Assembly: GCF_900091555.1 (NCBI RefSeq)
Contig: NZ_FMCX01000009.1
Location: forward strand, 62,001 to 126,000
Length of the DNA stretch: 64,000 nt
From: Micromonospora mirobrigensis
GTDB lineage: Bacteria; Actinomycetota; Actinomycetes; Mycobacteriales; Micromonosporaceae
Direction of reading: 5' to 3'
In this document: positions 52,885-62,493 of the stretch, one piece after another
How positions within the stretch are numbered: position 1 is the first letter of the stretch
Layout of the letters: the number at the start of each line of letters is the position of its first letter
The notes under the pieces: generated by a model
What the model was told of the DNA's origin: nothing
What the model saw: only the letters and a program-made list of their open reading frames with translations
Databases searched by the model: none
Made by a program: the position numbers and the translations under genes

Positions 52885-54207
52885 TCAGGACATTTCGGTG
52901 AGCGGCACGGCGAACACGATCCGCTTGTCGATGACGTTGCCGCTGCCGTCCACGTAGTGCTCGGTGGTCGTCCAGATCTTGCCGGCCGAGATGGTGGAAC
53001 CCTCCCCGCTGTGCTCGTGGTAAAGATCCTCACCGCCGATCGTCCAGCTCCAGGTGGACATCGCGGCGTCCCGGGGACCGCTGTACATGAAACTGTGCTT
53101 CTCCGCGGAGGAGCGGCCCAGGTAGTAGGAGCCGTTCCAGGTCTGCGCCCCCTGCACGTTGGTCTTCGGGATCGTCACGGCGTCCGTCGGGACCGACCTG
53201 CCGTTGGTCAGGGCGAGCTGCCGGGTGGACCCGTCGACCGGATAGCGGACCACCCGGCCACCGACGATGCTCGGGTCGGCCGACGCCGGGCTGGGCCGGT
53301 ACTCCCCGACCACCAGGGTGTCCGGGCTGGTGCTGCGGTCCAGGGTGAGCGACGAGAAGCAGAGTGAGTCGGCCTTCGGCGAGCAGGCGAGGAACGCCTG
53401 CGGCTTCGGCTGCCGGTAGAAGCCCACCTGCGGCAGCACGTACGAGTAGCCGTGGCCCTTGTACACGCCGTTGACCAGCCCCACCTGGTCTCCGTTGGCG
53501 GCGTCCACCCAGAGGAACTTGGTCATGTCGAAGACCCGGAGCCCGTCTTCGGTGTCCGTCACGTACAGGTAGTTGCCAGCCCAGGCGATCCCCCCCGCGT
53601 GGATCGGGATGGCCTTGTAGTTCGGTGTGCTGGTCTTCGTCGGCTCCACCAACAGCACCTGCCGATACTTCCCGGTGACCCGGTCGACCATCGAGATCCG
53701 CGCGCCCTTGTCGTACGACGTCCCCGCGGTGCTGGCCATGTAGTGCCAGGAGACCACCATGACGTCGTTGGCGCCCCAGAGGTGGTCGTCGTCCGCGTCC
53801 GACGAGCCGGTGATGCCCTGCGGGGCCCAGTGCAGCACGGTGCTGTCCTCGGCGTTCCAGCAGAACCGGTCCGAGGAGTGGATCAGCTGCTCCGGCCGGA
53901 GCGGGATGTCGGTCCGGTCGTAGTTCTCCGGCCGCGCGGACAGCTGGCTGGTGTTGCAGGAGGTGGTCTGCCGGTTGGCGGTGCTCAGCACGGTGGCCAC
54001 GCCGTCCGCGCCGATCCGGTTGGCCAGCGCGTCCGCGTACGGCTTCAGGCTCCAGTCCGGGGTGAGGGCGAAGGCGCTGCCGTCGCGTTGGGTGATCTGC
54101 GTGTCGCTGAGTCCCTCGGCGTGCGCCGGGAGGGCCGGACCGAGTGGGAGGGCGACCGCCGCGACCAACGCGGCGGTCATCATGGTCGATCTGAATCGCA
54201 GTCGCAT
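52885..54207 (-). CDS. Secreted beta-propeller-like protein of unknown function
   Basis: The protein has 440 residues. A signal peptide (MMTAALVAAVALPLGPALPAHA) is followed by a mature domain with repeated beta-rich segments: GGIAWAGNYLYVTDTEDGLR, VFDMTKFLWVD, SLTLDRSTSPDTLVVGEYRP, GAQTWNGSYYLGR and TISAGKIWTTTEHYVDG. Four or five cysteines are present. No catalytic motif is recognised. The start is ATG at 54207. It is divergent from the NfeD-flotillin operon. Confidence 0.75.
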   Translation of the reverse strand: MRLRFRSTMMTAALVAAVALPLGPALPAHAEGLSDTQITQRDGSAFALTPDWSLKPYADALANRIGADGVATVLSTANRQTTSCNTSQLSARPENYDRTDIPLRPEQLIHSSDRFCWNAEDSTVLHWAPQGITGSSDADDDHLWGANDVMVVSWHYMASTAGTSYDKGARISMVDRVTGKYRQVLLVEPTKTSTPNYKAIPIHAGGIAWAGNYLYVTDTEDGLRVFDMTKFLWVDAANGDQVGLVNGVYKGHGYSYVLPQVGFYRQPKPQAFLACSPKADSLCFSSLTLDRSTSPDTLVVGEYRPSPASADPSIVGGRVVRYPVDGSTRQLALTNGRSVPTDAVTIPKTNVQGAQTWNGSYYLGRSSAEKHSFMYSGPRDAAMSTWSWTIGGEDLYHEHSGEGSTISAGKIWTTTEHYVDGSGNVIDKRIVFAVPLTEMS

Positions 54208-54293
54208 GCGGGGGATTATCCATCCACGGTGGACACCAGGCGTGCTCGTACGCTCACCCGGCGACGTTGACCTGGGTGGCTACCGTACGGATC

Positions 54294-54806
54294 GTGGCCA
54301 CGGGAACACTGATCTTCCTCGTCATCGGCGGCGCCGGCGTCGCCGTACTGGCCCTCGGACTGCTCGGCACCGGGCTGCTGCACCTCGGCAGTCCCGACGT
54401 CGACGGTCCGGTGTCGCTGGAGACGGTCGCGGGCTTCGTCGGGGCGTTCGGCTTCGGCGCGGCGATCGTCAACGAGCTGCTCGGTGGGCGTACCCCCGGG
54501 ATGCTGGCGGTCGCGGTGGCCGGCGGCGCGTTCGCCGCGGTGCCCACCGCCTGGCTGGCGTCCCGGCTCAGCCGGGCGGCCCGGGACATGCGCACCGACC
54601 CCACCCCCACCCGCGACCACCTGGTCGGCGCGACCGGCCTGGTGGTCACCCCCGTCCCCACCGGCGGCTACGGCGAGGTGCGGGTCCGCCTCGCCGGGCA
54701 GCCGGTGAAGCTCAACGCCCGTGCCGACCGGCCGATCCCGGTCGGTGCCCGGATCTTCGTGGTCGAAGCGCTCAGCGAGACCAGCGTCCAGGTCGAAACC
54801 TACTGA
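54294..54806 (+). CDS. NfeD-like membrane protein
   Basis: The protein has about 170 residues: two to three helices (MATGTLIFLVIGGAGVAVLA, VAGFVGAFGFGAAIVNELLG, MLAVAVAGGAFAAVPTAWLA) and a C-terminal OB-fold (LVGATGLVVTPVPTGGYGEV, IPVGARIFVVEALSETSVQV). NfeD proteins pair with flotillins in membrane microdomains, and a flotillin gene follows after 13 bases. The GTG at 54294 gives the best N-terminus; GTG at 54276 and TTG at 54267 are longer options. Confidence 0.85.
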   Translation: MATGTLIFLVIGGAGVAVLALGLLGTGLLHLGSPDVDGPVSLETVAGFVGAFGFGAAIVNELLGGRTPGMLAVAVAGGAFAAVPTAWLASRLSRAARDMRTDPTPTRDHLVGATGLVVTPVPTGGYGEVRVRLAGQPVKLNARADRPIPVGARIFVVEALSETSVQVETY

Positions 54807-54819
54807 ACGGACAACCCCC

Positions 54820-56316
54820 ATGTTCCTGCTCGTCGCCATCGGCGGCGCGGTCCTCCTCGCCGTCGTCCTCATCCTCTTCGTGCTCTCCCGGATCAAGGTG
54901 GCCGGCCCCAACGAGGCCTTCATCGTCACCGGCCGCAAGGGCCGGACCACCCAGACCGCCGACGGCGGCCGGCAGACCGACATGTCCGGGCAGAAGGTCG
55001 TGCTGGGCGCCTCGGTCTTCGTCCTGCCGGTGGTGCAGAAGCTCCAGTCGCTCGACCTGTCCAGCCGCCGGATCGACGTCGGCATCCGGGGCGCGGTCAG
55101 CAAGCAGGGCATCCGCGCCGACCTGCACGGCGTGGCCATCGTCAAGGTGGGCGGGACCGAGGACGCGATCCGGGCCGCCGCCCAGCGGTTCCTGCACCAG
55201 CAGGCCGAGATCGACAACTTCACCCGGGAGGTGCTGGCCGGCGCGCTGCGGTCGATCGTCGGGCGGCTCACCGTCGAGGAGGTGATCCGGGACCGGGCGG
55301 CGTTCGCCAGCGCAGTGGCCGAGGAGGCCGAGCACTCGATGACCAACCAGGGTCTCGTGCTGGACGCCTTCCAGCTCCAGGACATCATCACCGAGGGGTC
55401 CTACCTCGCCGACCTGGGCCGGCCGGAGGCCGCCCGGGTGCTCAAGGACGCGGCCATCGCCGAGGCCCGGGCCCGGCAGCAGGCCGAGCAGGAGCGGCTG
55501 CTCGCCGAGGAGGCGATCGCCGAGGCGAACCGGAACCTGTCCCTCAAGCAGGCCGCCATCCAGGCCGAGATCGACGCGGCGAAGGCGAGGTCCGCAGCGG
55601 CCGGGCCGCTCGCCCAGGCCGAGCGGGACCAGGCGATCCTCACCGAGCAGCAGAAGGTCGCCGAGCGCAACGCCGAGTTGAAGCAGCGCCAGCTCGACAC
55701 CGAGGTCCGCAAGCCGGCCGACGCGGCCCGGTACAAGGTCGAGCAGGAGGCGGAGGCGGCCCGCAACGCGGCGGTGCTGAACGCCGACGCCCGGCGGCAG
55801 GCCACCATCGCCGCCGCGCAGGCCGAGGCCGAGCAGGCCCGGCTCACCGGTGAGGGCGAGCGGGCCCGCCGGGCCGCGCTGGCCGAGGCGAACGCGATCG
55901 AGGGTGCCAAGGAGGGTGAGGCCGAGCAGCGGCGGCGGTCCGCGATCGCCGAGGCGGTCGAGCGGGAGGGTCAGGCCGAGGCCGCGGCCATCCAGGCGCG
56001 CGGGCAGGCCGAGGCGGAGGCGATGGCCCGCAAGGCCGAGGCGTTCGCCGCGTACGGCGAGGCCGCTGTGCTGGACCTGCTGGTCAAGGTGCTGCCGCAG
56101 GTGGTCGAGGCGGCCAGCGCGCCGATCGGGGCGATCGACAAGATGACGGTGATCTCCACCGACGGGGCGTCCTCGCTGACGAAGTCGGTGGCCGGGAACG
56201 TGGCGCAGGGCCTCCAGCTCGGCTCCGACCTCACCGGCATCGACCTGCCGGGGTTGCTCGCCAGGCTGGGCAGCGCACACAGCAACGGCACCGCCAAGGC
56301 CGCCGTCGACGGCTGA
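54820..56316 (+). CDS. floT: Flotillin/SPFH-domain protein
   Basis: The 498-residue protein has an N-terminal membrane hairpin (FLLVAIGGAVLLAVVLILFV), the SPFH/PHB domain (NEAFIVTGRKGR, LDLSSRRIDVGIRGAVSKQG, ADLHGVAIVKVGG, about 30-200), a long coiled coil of EA/EAR repeats (about 210-400) and a C-terminal domain (VLDLLVKVLPQVVEAASAPI). Flotillins scaffold membrane microdomains. It follows the NfeD-like gene in the usual two-gene operon. A 59-base palindrome right after the stop acts as terminator. Confidence 0.92.
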   Translation: MFLLVAIGGAVLLAVVLILFVLSRIKVAGPNEAFIVTGRKGRTTQTADGGRQTDMSGQKVVLGASVFVLPVVQKLQSLDLSSRRIDVGIRGAVSKQGIRADLHGVAIVKVGGTEDAIRAAAQRFLHQQAEIDNFTREVLAGALRSIVGRLTVEEVIRDRAAFASAVAEEAEHSMTNQGLVLDAFQLQDIITEGSYLADLGRPEAARVLKDAAIAEARARQQAEQERLLAEEAIAEANRNLSLKQAAIQAEIDAAKARSAAAGPLAQAERDQAILTEQQKVAERNAELKQRQLDTEVRKPADAARYKVEQEAEAARNAAVLNADARRQATIAAAQAEAEQARLTGEGERARRAALAEANAIEGAKEGEAEQRRRSAIAEAVEREGQAEAAAIQARGQAEAEAMARKAEAFAAYGEAAVLDLLVKVLPQVVEAASAPIGAIDKMTVISTDGASSLTKSVAGNVAQGLQLGSDLTGIDLPGLLARLGSAHSNGTAKAAVDG

Positions 56317-56317
56317 G

Positions 56318-56376
56318 GTGTAAGGAGGGGCCCCCTGTACAACGCCTGGCGTTGTACAGGGGGCCCCTTTTAACAC
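56318..56376. repeat. 59-base imperfect palindrome and terminator after the flotillin gene
   Basis: Positions 56318-56346 and 56348-56376 are complementary except for three positions near the ends, around a single T. The core is GGGGCCCCCTGTACAACGCC and its complement, and the right arm ends CCCCTTTTAACAC. It lies two bases after the flotillin stop and 13 bases before the cca stop. The T tract suits a terminator for the flotillin gene. Similar GGGGCCCC palindromes are, as I recall, dispersed in Micromonosporaceae genomes. Confidence 0.75.
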
Positions 56377-56389
56377 TCGGGGGCCGGCG

Positions 56390-57850
56390 TCAGGAGGTGA
56401 TGCCCTGGTCCCGGGCCCAGCGCAGCAGCTCGGCCTCGGCCTCGTCGCGGTCCAGCGGGCCGCGCTCCAGGCGCAGCTCCTTGAGGTGCTTCCAGGCCTG
56501 GCCGACCACCGGCCCCGGCGGTACGCCGAGCAGCTCCATGATCGCGTTGCCGTCGAGGTCGGGGCGGACCCGGGCCAGGTCCTCCTCGGCCGCGATCCGG
56601 GCGATCCGCTCCTCCAGCGCGTCGTAGTCGGCGGAGAGCGCCGCCGCCTTGCGCCGGTTGCGGGTGGTGCAGTCGGAGCGGGTCAGCTTGTGCAGCCGGG
56701 TCAGCAGGTCACCGGCGTCGGTGACGTACCGGCGCACCGCCGAGTCGGTCCACTCGCCCCGGCCGTACCCGTAGAAGCGCAGGTGCAGGCCGACCAGCTT
56801 GGTCACCTGGGTGGTGACGTCCTTGGAATAGCGCATGGCCTTCATCCGAGCCTTGGTCAGCCGGGCGCCGACCACCTCGTGGTGGTGGAAGCTGACCCGC
56901 CCGTCCGGCCCGACGGCCTTGGTGGCCGGCTTGCCCACGTCGTGCATCAGCGCAGCCATCCGCAGCACGAAGTCGCAGCCGTCGGACTCCAGCGCCATCG
57001 CGTTGCTGACCACGGTGAGGGTGTGCTCGTAGACGTCCTTGTGCTGGGCGTGCTCGTCGATGGTCAGCTTCAGCCCGGTCAGCTCGGGCAGGAAGCGGTC
57101 GGCCAGGCCGGTGTCGACCAGCAGCCGCAGCCCGGTGATCGGGTCGGCGCCGCAGAGCAGCTTGGTGAACTCGTCGCGGATCCGCTCGGCGGTGATCCGA
57201 TCCAGGTCCGCGGCCATCTCACCCATCGCCGCCCGGACGTCCGGGTGGACGGCGAAGCGCAGCTGGGCGGCGAACCGGGCGGCCCGCAGCATCCGCAGCG
57301 GGTCGTCGCCGAACGACTCCCGGGGGGTGCCCGGGGTACGGATCACCTTCGCGGCCAGGTCGTCCAGGCCGCCGTACGGGTCGGTGAACCGGTGCTCGGG
57401 AAGGCTGACCGCCATCGCGTTGACGGTGAAGTCGCGACGGCGCAGGTCGTCGGTGAGGTTGGTGCCGTATTCCACGATCGGGTTGCGGCTGACCTTGTCG
57501 TACGCCTCGGCGCGGTAGGTGGTGATCTCCAGCAGCAGCCCGTCGCGCTGGCAGCCGATGGTGCCGAACTCGCGGCCGGTCTCCCAGATCGCCTCGGCCC
57601 AGCCCTTGACGATCCGCAGGGTCTCGTCGGGGTGGGCGTCGGTGCAGAAGTCGAGGTCGTTGCCGAGCCGGCCGAGCAGGGCGTCGCGGACCGAACCGCC
57701 CACCAGGTGCAGTTCGTGACCGGCGGCGGCGAACCGGCGCCCCAGCTCGTCGGCGACCGGGCTGACGCGGAGCAGTTCGGCGACGGCGTTGCGCTGCGCT
57801 GCGGTCAGCTCACGACGGTCGGCGGCGTGGGATGCGGAGGCTTCGGACAT
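56390..57850 (-). CDS. cca: CCA-adding tRNA nucleotidyltransferase
   Basis: The 486-residue enzyme adds or repairs the 3' CCA of tRNA. It shows LVGGSVRDALLGRLGNDLDF with the catalytic aspartates, RRRDFTVNAMAVSL, DPLRMLRAARFAAQL, and an HD domain (MAALMHDVGKPATK and HHHEVVGARLTKARMK) that may give phosphatase activity. It is the pcnA gene of mycobacteria, and adjoins murJ divergently as there. Start is ATG at 57850. Confidence 0.96.
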   Translation of the reverse strand: MSEASASHAADRRELTAAQRNAVAELLRVSPVADELGRRFAAAGHELHLVGGSVRDALLGRLGNDLDFCTDAHPDETLRIVKGWAEAIWETGREFGTIGCQRDGLLLEITTYRAEAYDKVSRNPIVEYGTNLTDDLRRRDFTVNAMAVSLPEHRFTDPYGGLDDLAAKVIRTPGTPRESFGDDPLRMLRAARFAAQLRFAVHPDVRAAMGEMAADLDRITAERIRDEFTKLLCGADPITGLRLLVDTGLADRFLPELTGLKLTIDEHAQHKDVYEHTLTVVSNAMALESDGCDFVLRMAALMHDVGKPATKAVGPDGRVSFHHHEVVGARLTKARMKAMRYSKDVTTQVTKLVGLHLRFYGYGRGEWTDSAVRRYVTDAGDLLTRLHKLTRSDCTTRNRRKAAALSADYDALEERIARIAAEEDLARVRPDLDGNAIMELLGVPPGPVVGQAWKHLKELRLERGPLDRDEAEAELLRWARDQGITS

Positions 57851-57979
57851 GGGATCGCCAGCCTATCGGGCCGGGGCAGGAACTGATCCGCCGGGCGCGG
57901 GTATGAAGTGGGCGTTGACTAAGGTCTGGGGCGTGCGGGCCGGTGGTCCGGATCCGACGTCACCCCTTGGAGGCTGGAG

Positions 57980-59725
57980 ATGAGCGGCGGGCTGTACCGC
58001 AGCGCCAACGCCACGCCGGACGGCGCGGTCCCGCCGACGGACGAGGCGACCTTCATCTCGGCCGAGCCGCTGAACCAGCCGGCGGTGGAGGCGACCGCCC
58101 CGCCGACCGAGCAGGTGGCGGAGACCAGCGCCGCGGCGAACAGCGCGGTGATGGCCGCCGGCAGCCTGGTCAGCCGGGGTACGGGCTTCCTGCGCAACCT
58201 GATGATCGGTGCGGCGCTCGGCGGCGGCCTGGTCGGCAACGCGTACACGACCGCGCAGTTCCTGCCGAGCCAGGTGTACGAGTTCCTGCTCGGCGGGGTG
58301 CTCACCAGCGTGCTGATCCCGGTGCTGGTCCGGCGGCGTCGGGCAGACGCCGACGGCGGCGACGCGTACGCGCAGCGGCTGCTCACCCTGGCGGTGATCG
58401 CGTTGGGCATCGCCGCGCTGCTCACGGTGGCGGGCGCGGAGTTGATCACCGCGTTGTACGCCAGCGGCCAGAGCGCGGGCTACACCGACCTGGTCAACAA
58501 GCTGTCGTACCTGATGCTGCCGATGCTGTTCTTCACCGGCGTGAGCGCGTTGATCGCCGCGGTGCTGAACACCCGGGGGCACTTCGCGGCGCCGATGTGG
58601 GCGCCGATCCTGAACAACCTGGTGGTGATCGGCACCTGTGCGATCTACATCGCCACCTTCGGCACCGACCTGCTGAAGCCCGAGGAGATGGGCATGGCCC
58701 GGATCCTGGTGATCGGCGGTGGCACCCTGCTCGGTGTGGCGGTGCAGGCCGTCGGCCTGCTGCCGGCGCTGCGCAAGGTGGGCTTCCGGTGGAAGTGGCG
58801 GTTCGACTTCCGGGAGCTGGGGCTGCGCGAACTGGCGAAGCTCGGGGCCTGGATGTTCTGCTACGTCGCGGCCAACCAGCTCGGCCTCTTCGTGATCGTC
58901 AACCTGTTGACCCGGGCGGCCGGCGACGACAAGGCCGGCATCATGATCTACAACAACGTCTTCCTGCTGATCATGATGGCGCACGGCATCGTCGCGGTCT
59001 CGATCATCACGGCGCTGATGCCGCGGATGAGCGCCGCCGCCGCGGACGGCCGGTTCGGCGACATCACCGCCGACCTGTCCCGGGGCATCCGGACGGTCAG
59101 CGCGGTCCTCGCCCCGATCGCAGTGGTCTACGCGGTGCTCTCCGGCCCGCTGTCGGTGATGGTCTTCCGGTACGGCGCGTTCACCAGCGAGAGCGCCCAG
59201 CTCACCTCCACGGTGCTGCTGGTCGGCGCGCTGGGGCTGGTCCCGTTCGCGATCAGCCAGCTGCTCACCTTCGGCTTCTACGCCCTCCAGGACACCCGTA
59301 CCCCGGCACTGGTGATCATCGGGGTGGTGGCCCTGCGGACGCTGCTCCAGTTCGTCTTCTACCTGGTCTTCCCGGCGAGCTTCGCGGCGGCCGGGATGAT
59401 GCTCGGCAACGCGATCTCCTACCTGGTGGCGGTGGCCGCCTCGGCGATGCTGATCCGCCGCCGGGTCGGCCGGCTCGGGCTGGGCCGGATCAGCCGGACC
59501 GTCGGCCGGGTGGCGCTCGCCGCGCTGGGCGCCGCGCTGGTCGGTCTGGTGCTGGTCCGGCTGCTGCCCGGCGACCCGGCCGAGCTGAGCAAGCCGGCGG
59601 CGCTGCTCCAGCTGGTGATCGGCGGCGCCGCGATCGGCCTGACCTACCTCGGACTGGCCGCGGTGCTGAAGATCGGCGAGATCACCGAGGTGATCGGCAT
59701 GGTCCGCCGCCGACTGGGCCGCTGA
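57980..59725 (+). CDS. murJ: Lipid II flippase MurJ (MviN)
   Basis: This 581-residue MOP-superfamily transporter has about fourteen helices and flips lipid II to the outer face of the membrane for peptidoglycan synthesis. After a hydrophilic N-terminus of about 50 residues come SLVSRGTGFLRNLMIGAALG, the signature QFLPSQVYEFLLGGVLTSVL and RYGAFTSESAQ. It ends right after the transporter core. In M. tuberculosis the homologue carries a fused pseudokinase domain; here that part is a separate gene 313 bases downstream. ATG at 57980 follows TTGGAGG. Confidence 0.95.
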   Translation: MSGGLYRSANATPDGAVPPTDEATFISAEPLNQPAVEATAPPTEQVAETSAAANSAVMAAGSLVSRGTGFLRNLMIGAALGGGLVGNAYTTAQFLPSQVYEFLLGGVLTSVLIPVLVRRRRADADGGDAYAQRLLTLAVIALGIAALLTVAGAELITALYASGQSAGYTDLVNKLSYLMLPMLFFTGVSALIAAVLNTRGHFAAPMWAPILNNLVVIGTCAIYIATFGTDLLKPEEMGMARILVIGGGTLLGVAVQAVGLLPALRKVGFRWKWRFDFRELGLRELAKLGAWMFCYVAANQLGLFVIVNLLTRAAGDDKAGIMIYNNVFLLIMMAHGIVAVSIITALMPRMSAAAADGRFGDITADLSRGIRTVSAVLAPIAVVYAVLSGPLSVMVFRYGAFTSESAQLTSTVLLVGALGLVPFAISQLLTFGFYALQDTRTPALVIIGVVALRTLLQFVFYLVFPASFAAAGMMLGNAISYLVAVAASAMLIRRRVGRLGLGRISRTVGRVALAALGAALVGLVLVRLLPGDPAELSKPAALLQLVIGGAAIGLTYLGLAAVLKIGEITEVIGMVRRRLGR

Positions 59726-59776
59726 CCGGCACTCACCACGCACCGTGACCGGGGATCACCAGGCTGGGGACACACC

Positions 59777-59828
59777 TGTGGATAACTCAGCGATTCGCCG
59801 GTCAGCCGCCGGTTCGGCCTGTGGACAA
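59777..59828. promoter_or_regulatory. Two consensus DnaA boxes between murJ and the pseudokinase gene
   Basis: TGTGGATAA at 59777-59785 (complement TTATCCACA) and TGTGGACAA at 59820-59828 (complement TTGTCCACA) are perfect DnaA boxes in the same orientation, 43 bases apart. The remaining 313-base gap holds no gene. DnaA may regulate the gene downstream, or the sites may titrate DnaA near the origin. Confidence 0.6.
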
Positions 59829-60038
59829 CCAACCGGAAGGATGAGGGTGGGGGGCTGATCGGAGGGGAATCCCCGATCGGCGCCGCGCGGTCGCCACACC
59901 GGCCGCAACCCCTGCTACGACTACTTGCGGTCAACCTCTAGATTGGCTAGTACACGTGCCGGCATCGTGGCCGACAACGGTCACAACCGGACGGCCCGAC
60001 GACCGCTGGCACCTCGCAGGCGACGGCGGGAAGATGAC

Positions 60039-61769
60039 ATGTCGAGGGAACGGGCAACCCGGGTAAGGTCGCTCTCGACGGGTACGGCAGGCGCCGGTGC
60101 TCCGGCGACTCCGGCCGGGCCGGTTCCTTCGACGGCGGAGCGGGAAGCCACCATGCCCAGCAGCACGGGTCCATCGATCGACACGATCACCGAGGGAGGA
60201 CGGGTGACCCAGGTCGGCGAGGGTCAGGAGGCGGAGGAAAGCGCTCCGCCGGTCATGACCTTCGGTGCTCCCACGGCCGGTGAGATCCTCGCCGAGCGGT
60301 ACGAGCTGGTCGAGCACATCAACAACGACAGCGCGGGCCGGTTGGTCTGGCGCGGGGTCGACGTCGTGCTGCGCCGGCCCGTGGCGGTCGTTCTGCGCTA
60401 CCCCGGCGGCGACTCCGCCACCGAGATGCTCCAGGCCGCCGTCGCGGCCAGCCGCGTCATCCACCCCAACCTGGTCGGCGTCTACGACGCCATCGACGAG
60501 GACGACCGGGCGTACGTGGTCCGCGAGTGGGTGGACGGCCAGTCGCTGCGCGAACAGGTGGCGGCCGAGGGTCCGCTGGACCCGGCCCGGGCAACCGCGG
60601 TGGGCAACGCCGTGGCGAGCGCCCTCGCCGCCGTGCACGCCACCGGCATGGTGCACGGCAACGTGCACCCGGGCACCGCCATGATCAGCGACGAGGGTCG
60701 GGTGGTGCTGGCCGACGCGCGCACCGACGGCGCCGACAGCCAGGAGAACGACGTCCGGGCGGTCGGCGGGATCCTCTACTTCGCGCTCACCGGGCACTGG
60801 CCGCACCACGAGGCCCCGCTGCACGGCGCCACCGCCGGTCACGGCCGCGCCGCCATCCCCGACGCCGTACGCGACGGCAGCGGTGCGATCGCGGCGCCCC
60901 GACAGGTCCGGGCCGGCGTCCCGGCTTACCTGGACGACCTGACGATGGACCTGCTCGACCCGGAGATCGCGCCGCCCTCCTCGGACGTGCTCGCCGCCGA
61001 GCTGGCCCGGCTGGACATCCCCGCCGACGACCACTTCCTGGAGAGCGCCGGCACCCTGCGCTTCACCGCCGAGCCGGAGGACGACCGCTCGCCGTTGGCC
61101 GCCGCCGGTGGCCGCAAGGTGGCCATCGGCATCGCCGGCCTGCTGGCGGTGGCCCTGGTCGGTCTGCTGATCGGGATCAGCATCTTCGGCGGCGACGACA
61201 AGGACCCGGCACGGAAGCCGGTGGCCCAGCCCTCCCCGACCGCGCCCGCCGTGGAGGACACCACGCCCGCCGCGGCCGCCGTCCGCAAGCTCGACATCAC
61301 CGACGTGAAGATCATCGACCCGGACAGCCGGGTGCGGGACGAGCTCGACGACGCCGACAAGGTGACCGACGGCAGCCTCGACGAGGGCTGGGACACCCAG
61401 AGCTACAACAGCGCCAAGTTCGGCAACTTCAAGAAGGGCATGGGCGTCTGGATCGACCTGGGCGCCCCGCACACCGTCAAGTCGGTGCAGGCCGTCGTCT
61501 CGGCCGGCGGTGCGACCGCCCAGCTCTTCGCCGGCCAGGGCAACTTCCCGCACACCTCCTCGGGCGACAAGCAGCTGGTCAAGAACTACCAGCCGGTCGG
61601 CGACGCGCTGGAGCAGTACGACGGCACCACGATGACCTTCAGCAACGGCTTCAACGCCGACCAGAAGTACCGCTACCTGATGCTCTGGATCACCGAGCTG
61701 CCGCAGAAGGAGGACGGCAGCGGCAAGTACAAGATCGGGGTCCAGGAGATCACCGTCCAGGGCTCGTGA
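60039..61769 (+). CDS. Membrane pseudokinase with extracytoplasmic sensor-like domain
   Basis: The protein has about 576 residues. Residues 80-345 follow the Ser/Thr kinase fold but lack the catalytic motifs: VAVVLRY in place of VAxK, HGNVHPGT for HRD..N and LADART for DFG. One membrane helix (VAIGIAGLLAVALVGLLIGI) leads to a discoidin-like beta domain (WIDLGAPHTVKSVQAVVSAG). In mycobacteria the equivalent domain is fused to MurJ and recruits FhaA. ATG at 60039 is used; ATG at 60153 (MPSSTGPSID) is an alternative. It precedes sigM by 37 bases. Confidence 0.82.
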   Translation: MSRERATRVRSLSTGTAGAGAPATPAGPVPSTAEREATMPSSTGPSIDTITEGGRVTQVGEGQEAEESAPPVMTFGAPTAGEILAERYELVEHINNDSAGRLVWRGVDVVLRRPVAVVLRYPGGDSATEMLQAAVAASRVIHPNLVGVYDAIDEDDRAYVVREWVDGQSLREQVAAEGPLDPARATAVGNAVASALAAVHATGMVHGNVHPGTAMISDEGRVVLADARTDGADSQENDVRAVGGILYFALTGHWPHHEAPLHGATAGHGRAAIPDAVRDGSGAIAAPRQVRAGVPAYLDDLTMDLLDPEIAPPSSDVLAAELARLDIPADDHFLESAGTLRFTAEPEDDRSPLAAAGGRKVAIGIAGLLAVALVGLLIGISIFGGDDKDPARKPVAQPSPTAPAVEDTTPAAAAVRKLDITDVKIIDPDSRVRDELDDADKVTDGSLDEGWDTQSYNSAKFGNFKKGMGVWIDLGAPHTVKSVQAVVSAGGATAQLFAGQGNFPHTSSGDKQLVKNYQPVGDALEQYDGTTMTFSNGFNADQKYRYLMLWITELPQKEDGSGKYKIGVQEITVQGS

Positions 61770-61806
61770 ACGGCTCGCCGCGTAGCCGTCACCACACCGG
61801 TGGGTC

Positions 61807-62493
61807 GTGGTGACGGACGCGAGCGACCTCGACCTGATCCGCGCCCACGTGGCCGGTGACCGGGACGCCTTCACCGAGCTCTTCCACCGGCACCGCGACC
61901 GGCTCTGGGCGGTCGCCCTGCGTACCCTCGGCGACCGCGAGGAGGCCGCCGACGCGTTGCAGGACGCCCTGCTCTCCGCGCACCGGGCCGCGGCCCGCTT
62001 CCGCGGCGACTCGGCGGTCACCACCTGGCTGCACCGGATCGTGGTGAACGCCTGTCTGGACCGGATCCGTCGCCGGCAGGCGCATCCGACCGTCCCGCTG
62101 CCCGACGGCAGCCGTACCGACGCAGACGGCCGGCCGACGGGGGTGGAGCCGGCCGCCCCGGTCCGGGACCACGACACCGCGCTGGTGGTCCGGCAGGCGC
62201 TCGCGGCGCTCCCCGTGGAGCAGCGGGCGGCGCTGGTCCTGGTCGACGTGCAGGGCTACCCGGTCGCCGAGGTGGCCCGGATCCTCGGCGTGGCCGAGGG
62301 CACGGTGAAGAGCCGCTGCGCCCGCGGCCGGGCCCGGCTCGCGACGCTCCTGGGTCATCTGCGTACCGGCTCCGACGAGGTCGCCCCGGCTTCCGGCGTA
62401 CCCGAGGCCACCGCCGGGAACCGCCGGCCCCCGCAGGACGTCCGATCGGGGTCGGGACGGTCCCGGCACGGCACCGTCGAGGAGGAGACGTGA
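61807..62493 (+). CDS. sigM: ECF sigma factor SigM
   Basis: The 228-residue sigma factor has region 2 (FTELFHRHRDRLWAVALRTL, EEAADALQDALLSAHRAAAR), region 4 (LPVEQRAALVLVDVQGYPVA, GVAEGTVKSRCARGRARL) and a disordered tail. Its position after murJ and the pseudokinase, before an anti-sigma gene and trxB, is that of SigM in mycobacteria and Streptomyces. Start is GTG at 61807. The last bases overlap the anti-sigma start (GTGA). Confidence 0.93.
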   Translation: MVTDASDLDLIRAHVAGDRDAFTELFHRHRDRLWAVALRTLGDREEAADALQDALLSAHRAAARFRGDSAVTTWLHRIVVNACLDRIRRRQAHPTVPLPDGSRTDADGRPTGVEPAAPVRDHDTALVVRQALAALPVEQRAALVLVDVQGYPVAEVARILGVAEGTVKSRCARGRARLATLLGHLRTGSDEVAPASGVPEATAGNRRPPQDVRSGSGRSRHGTVEEET

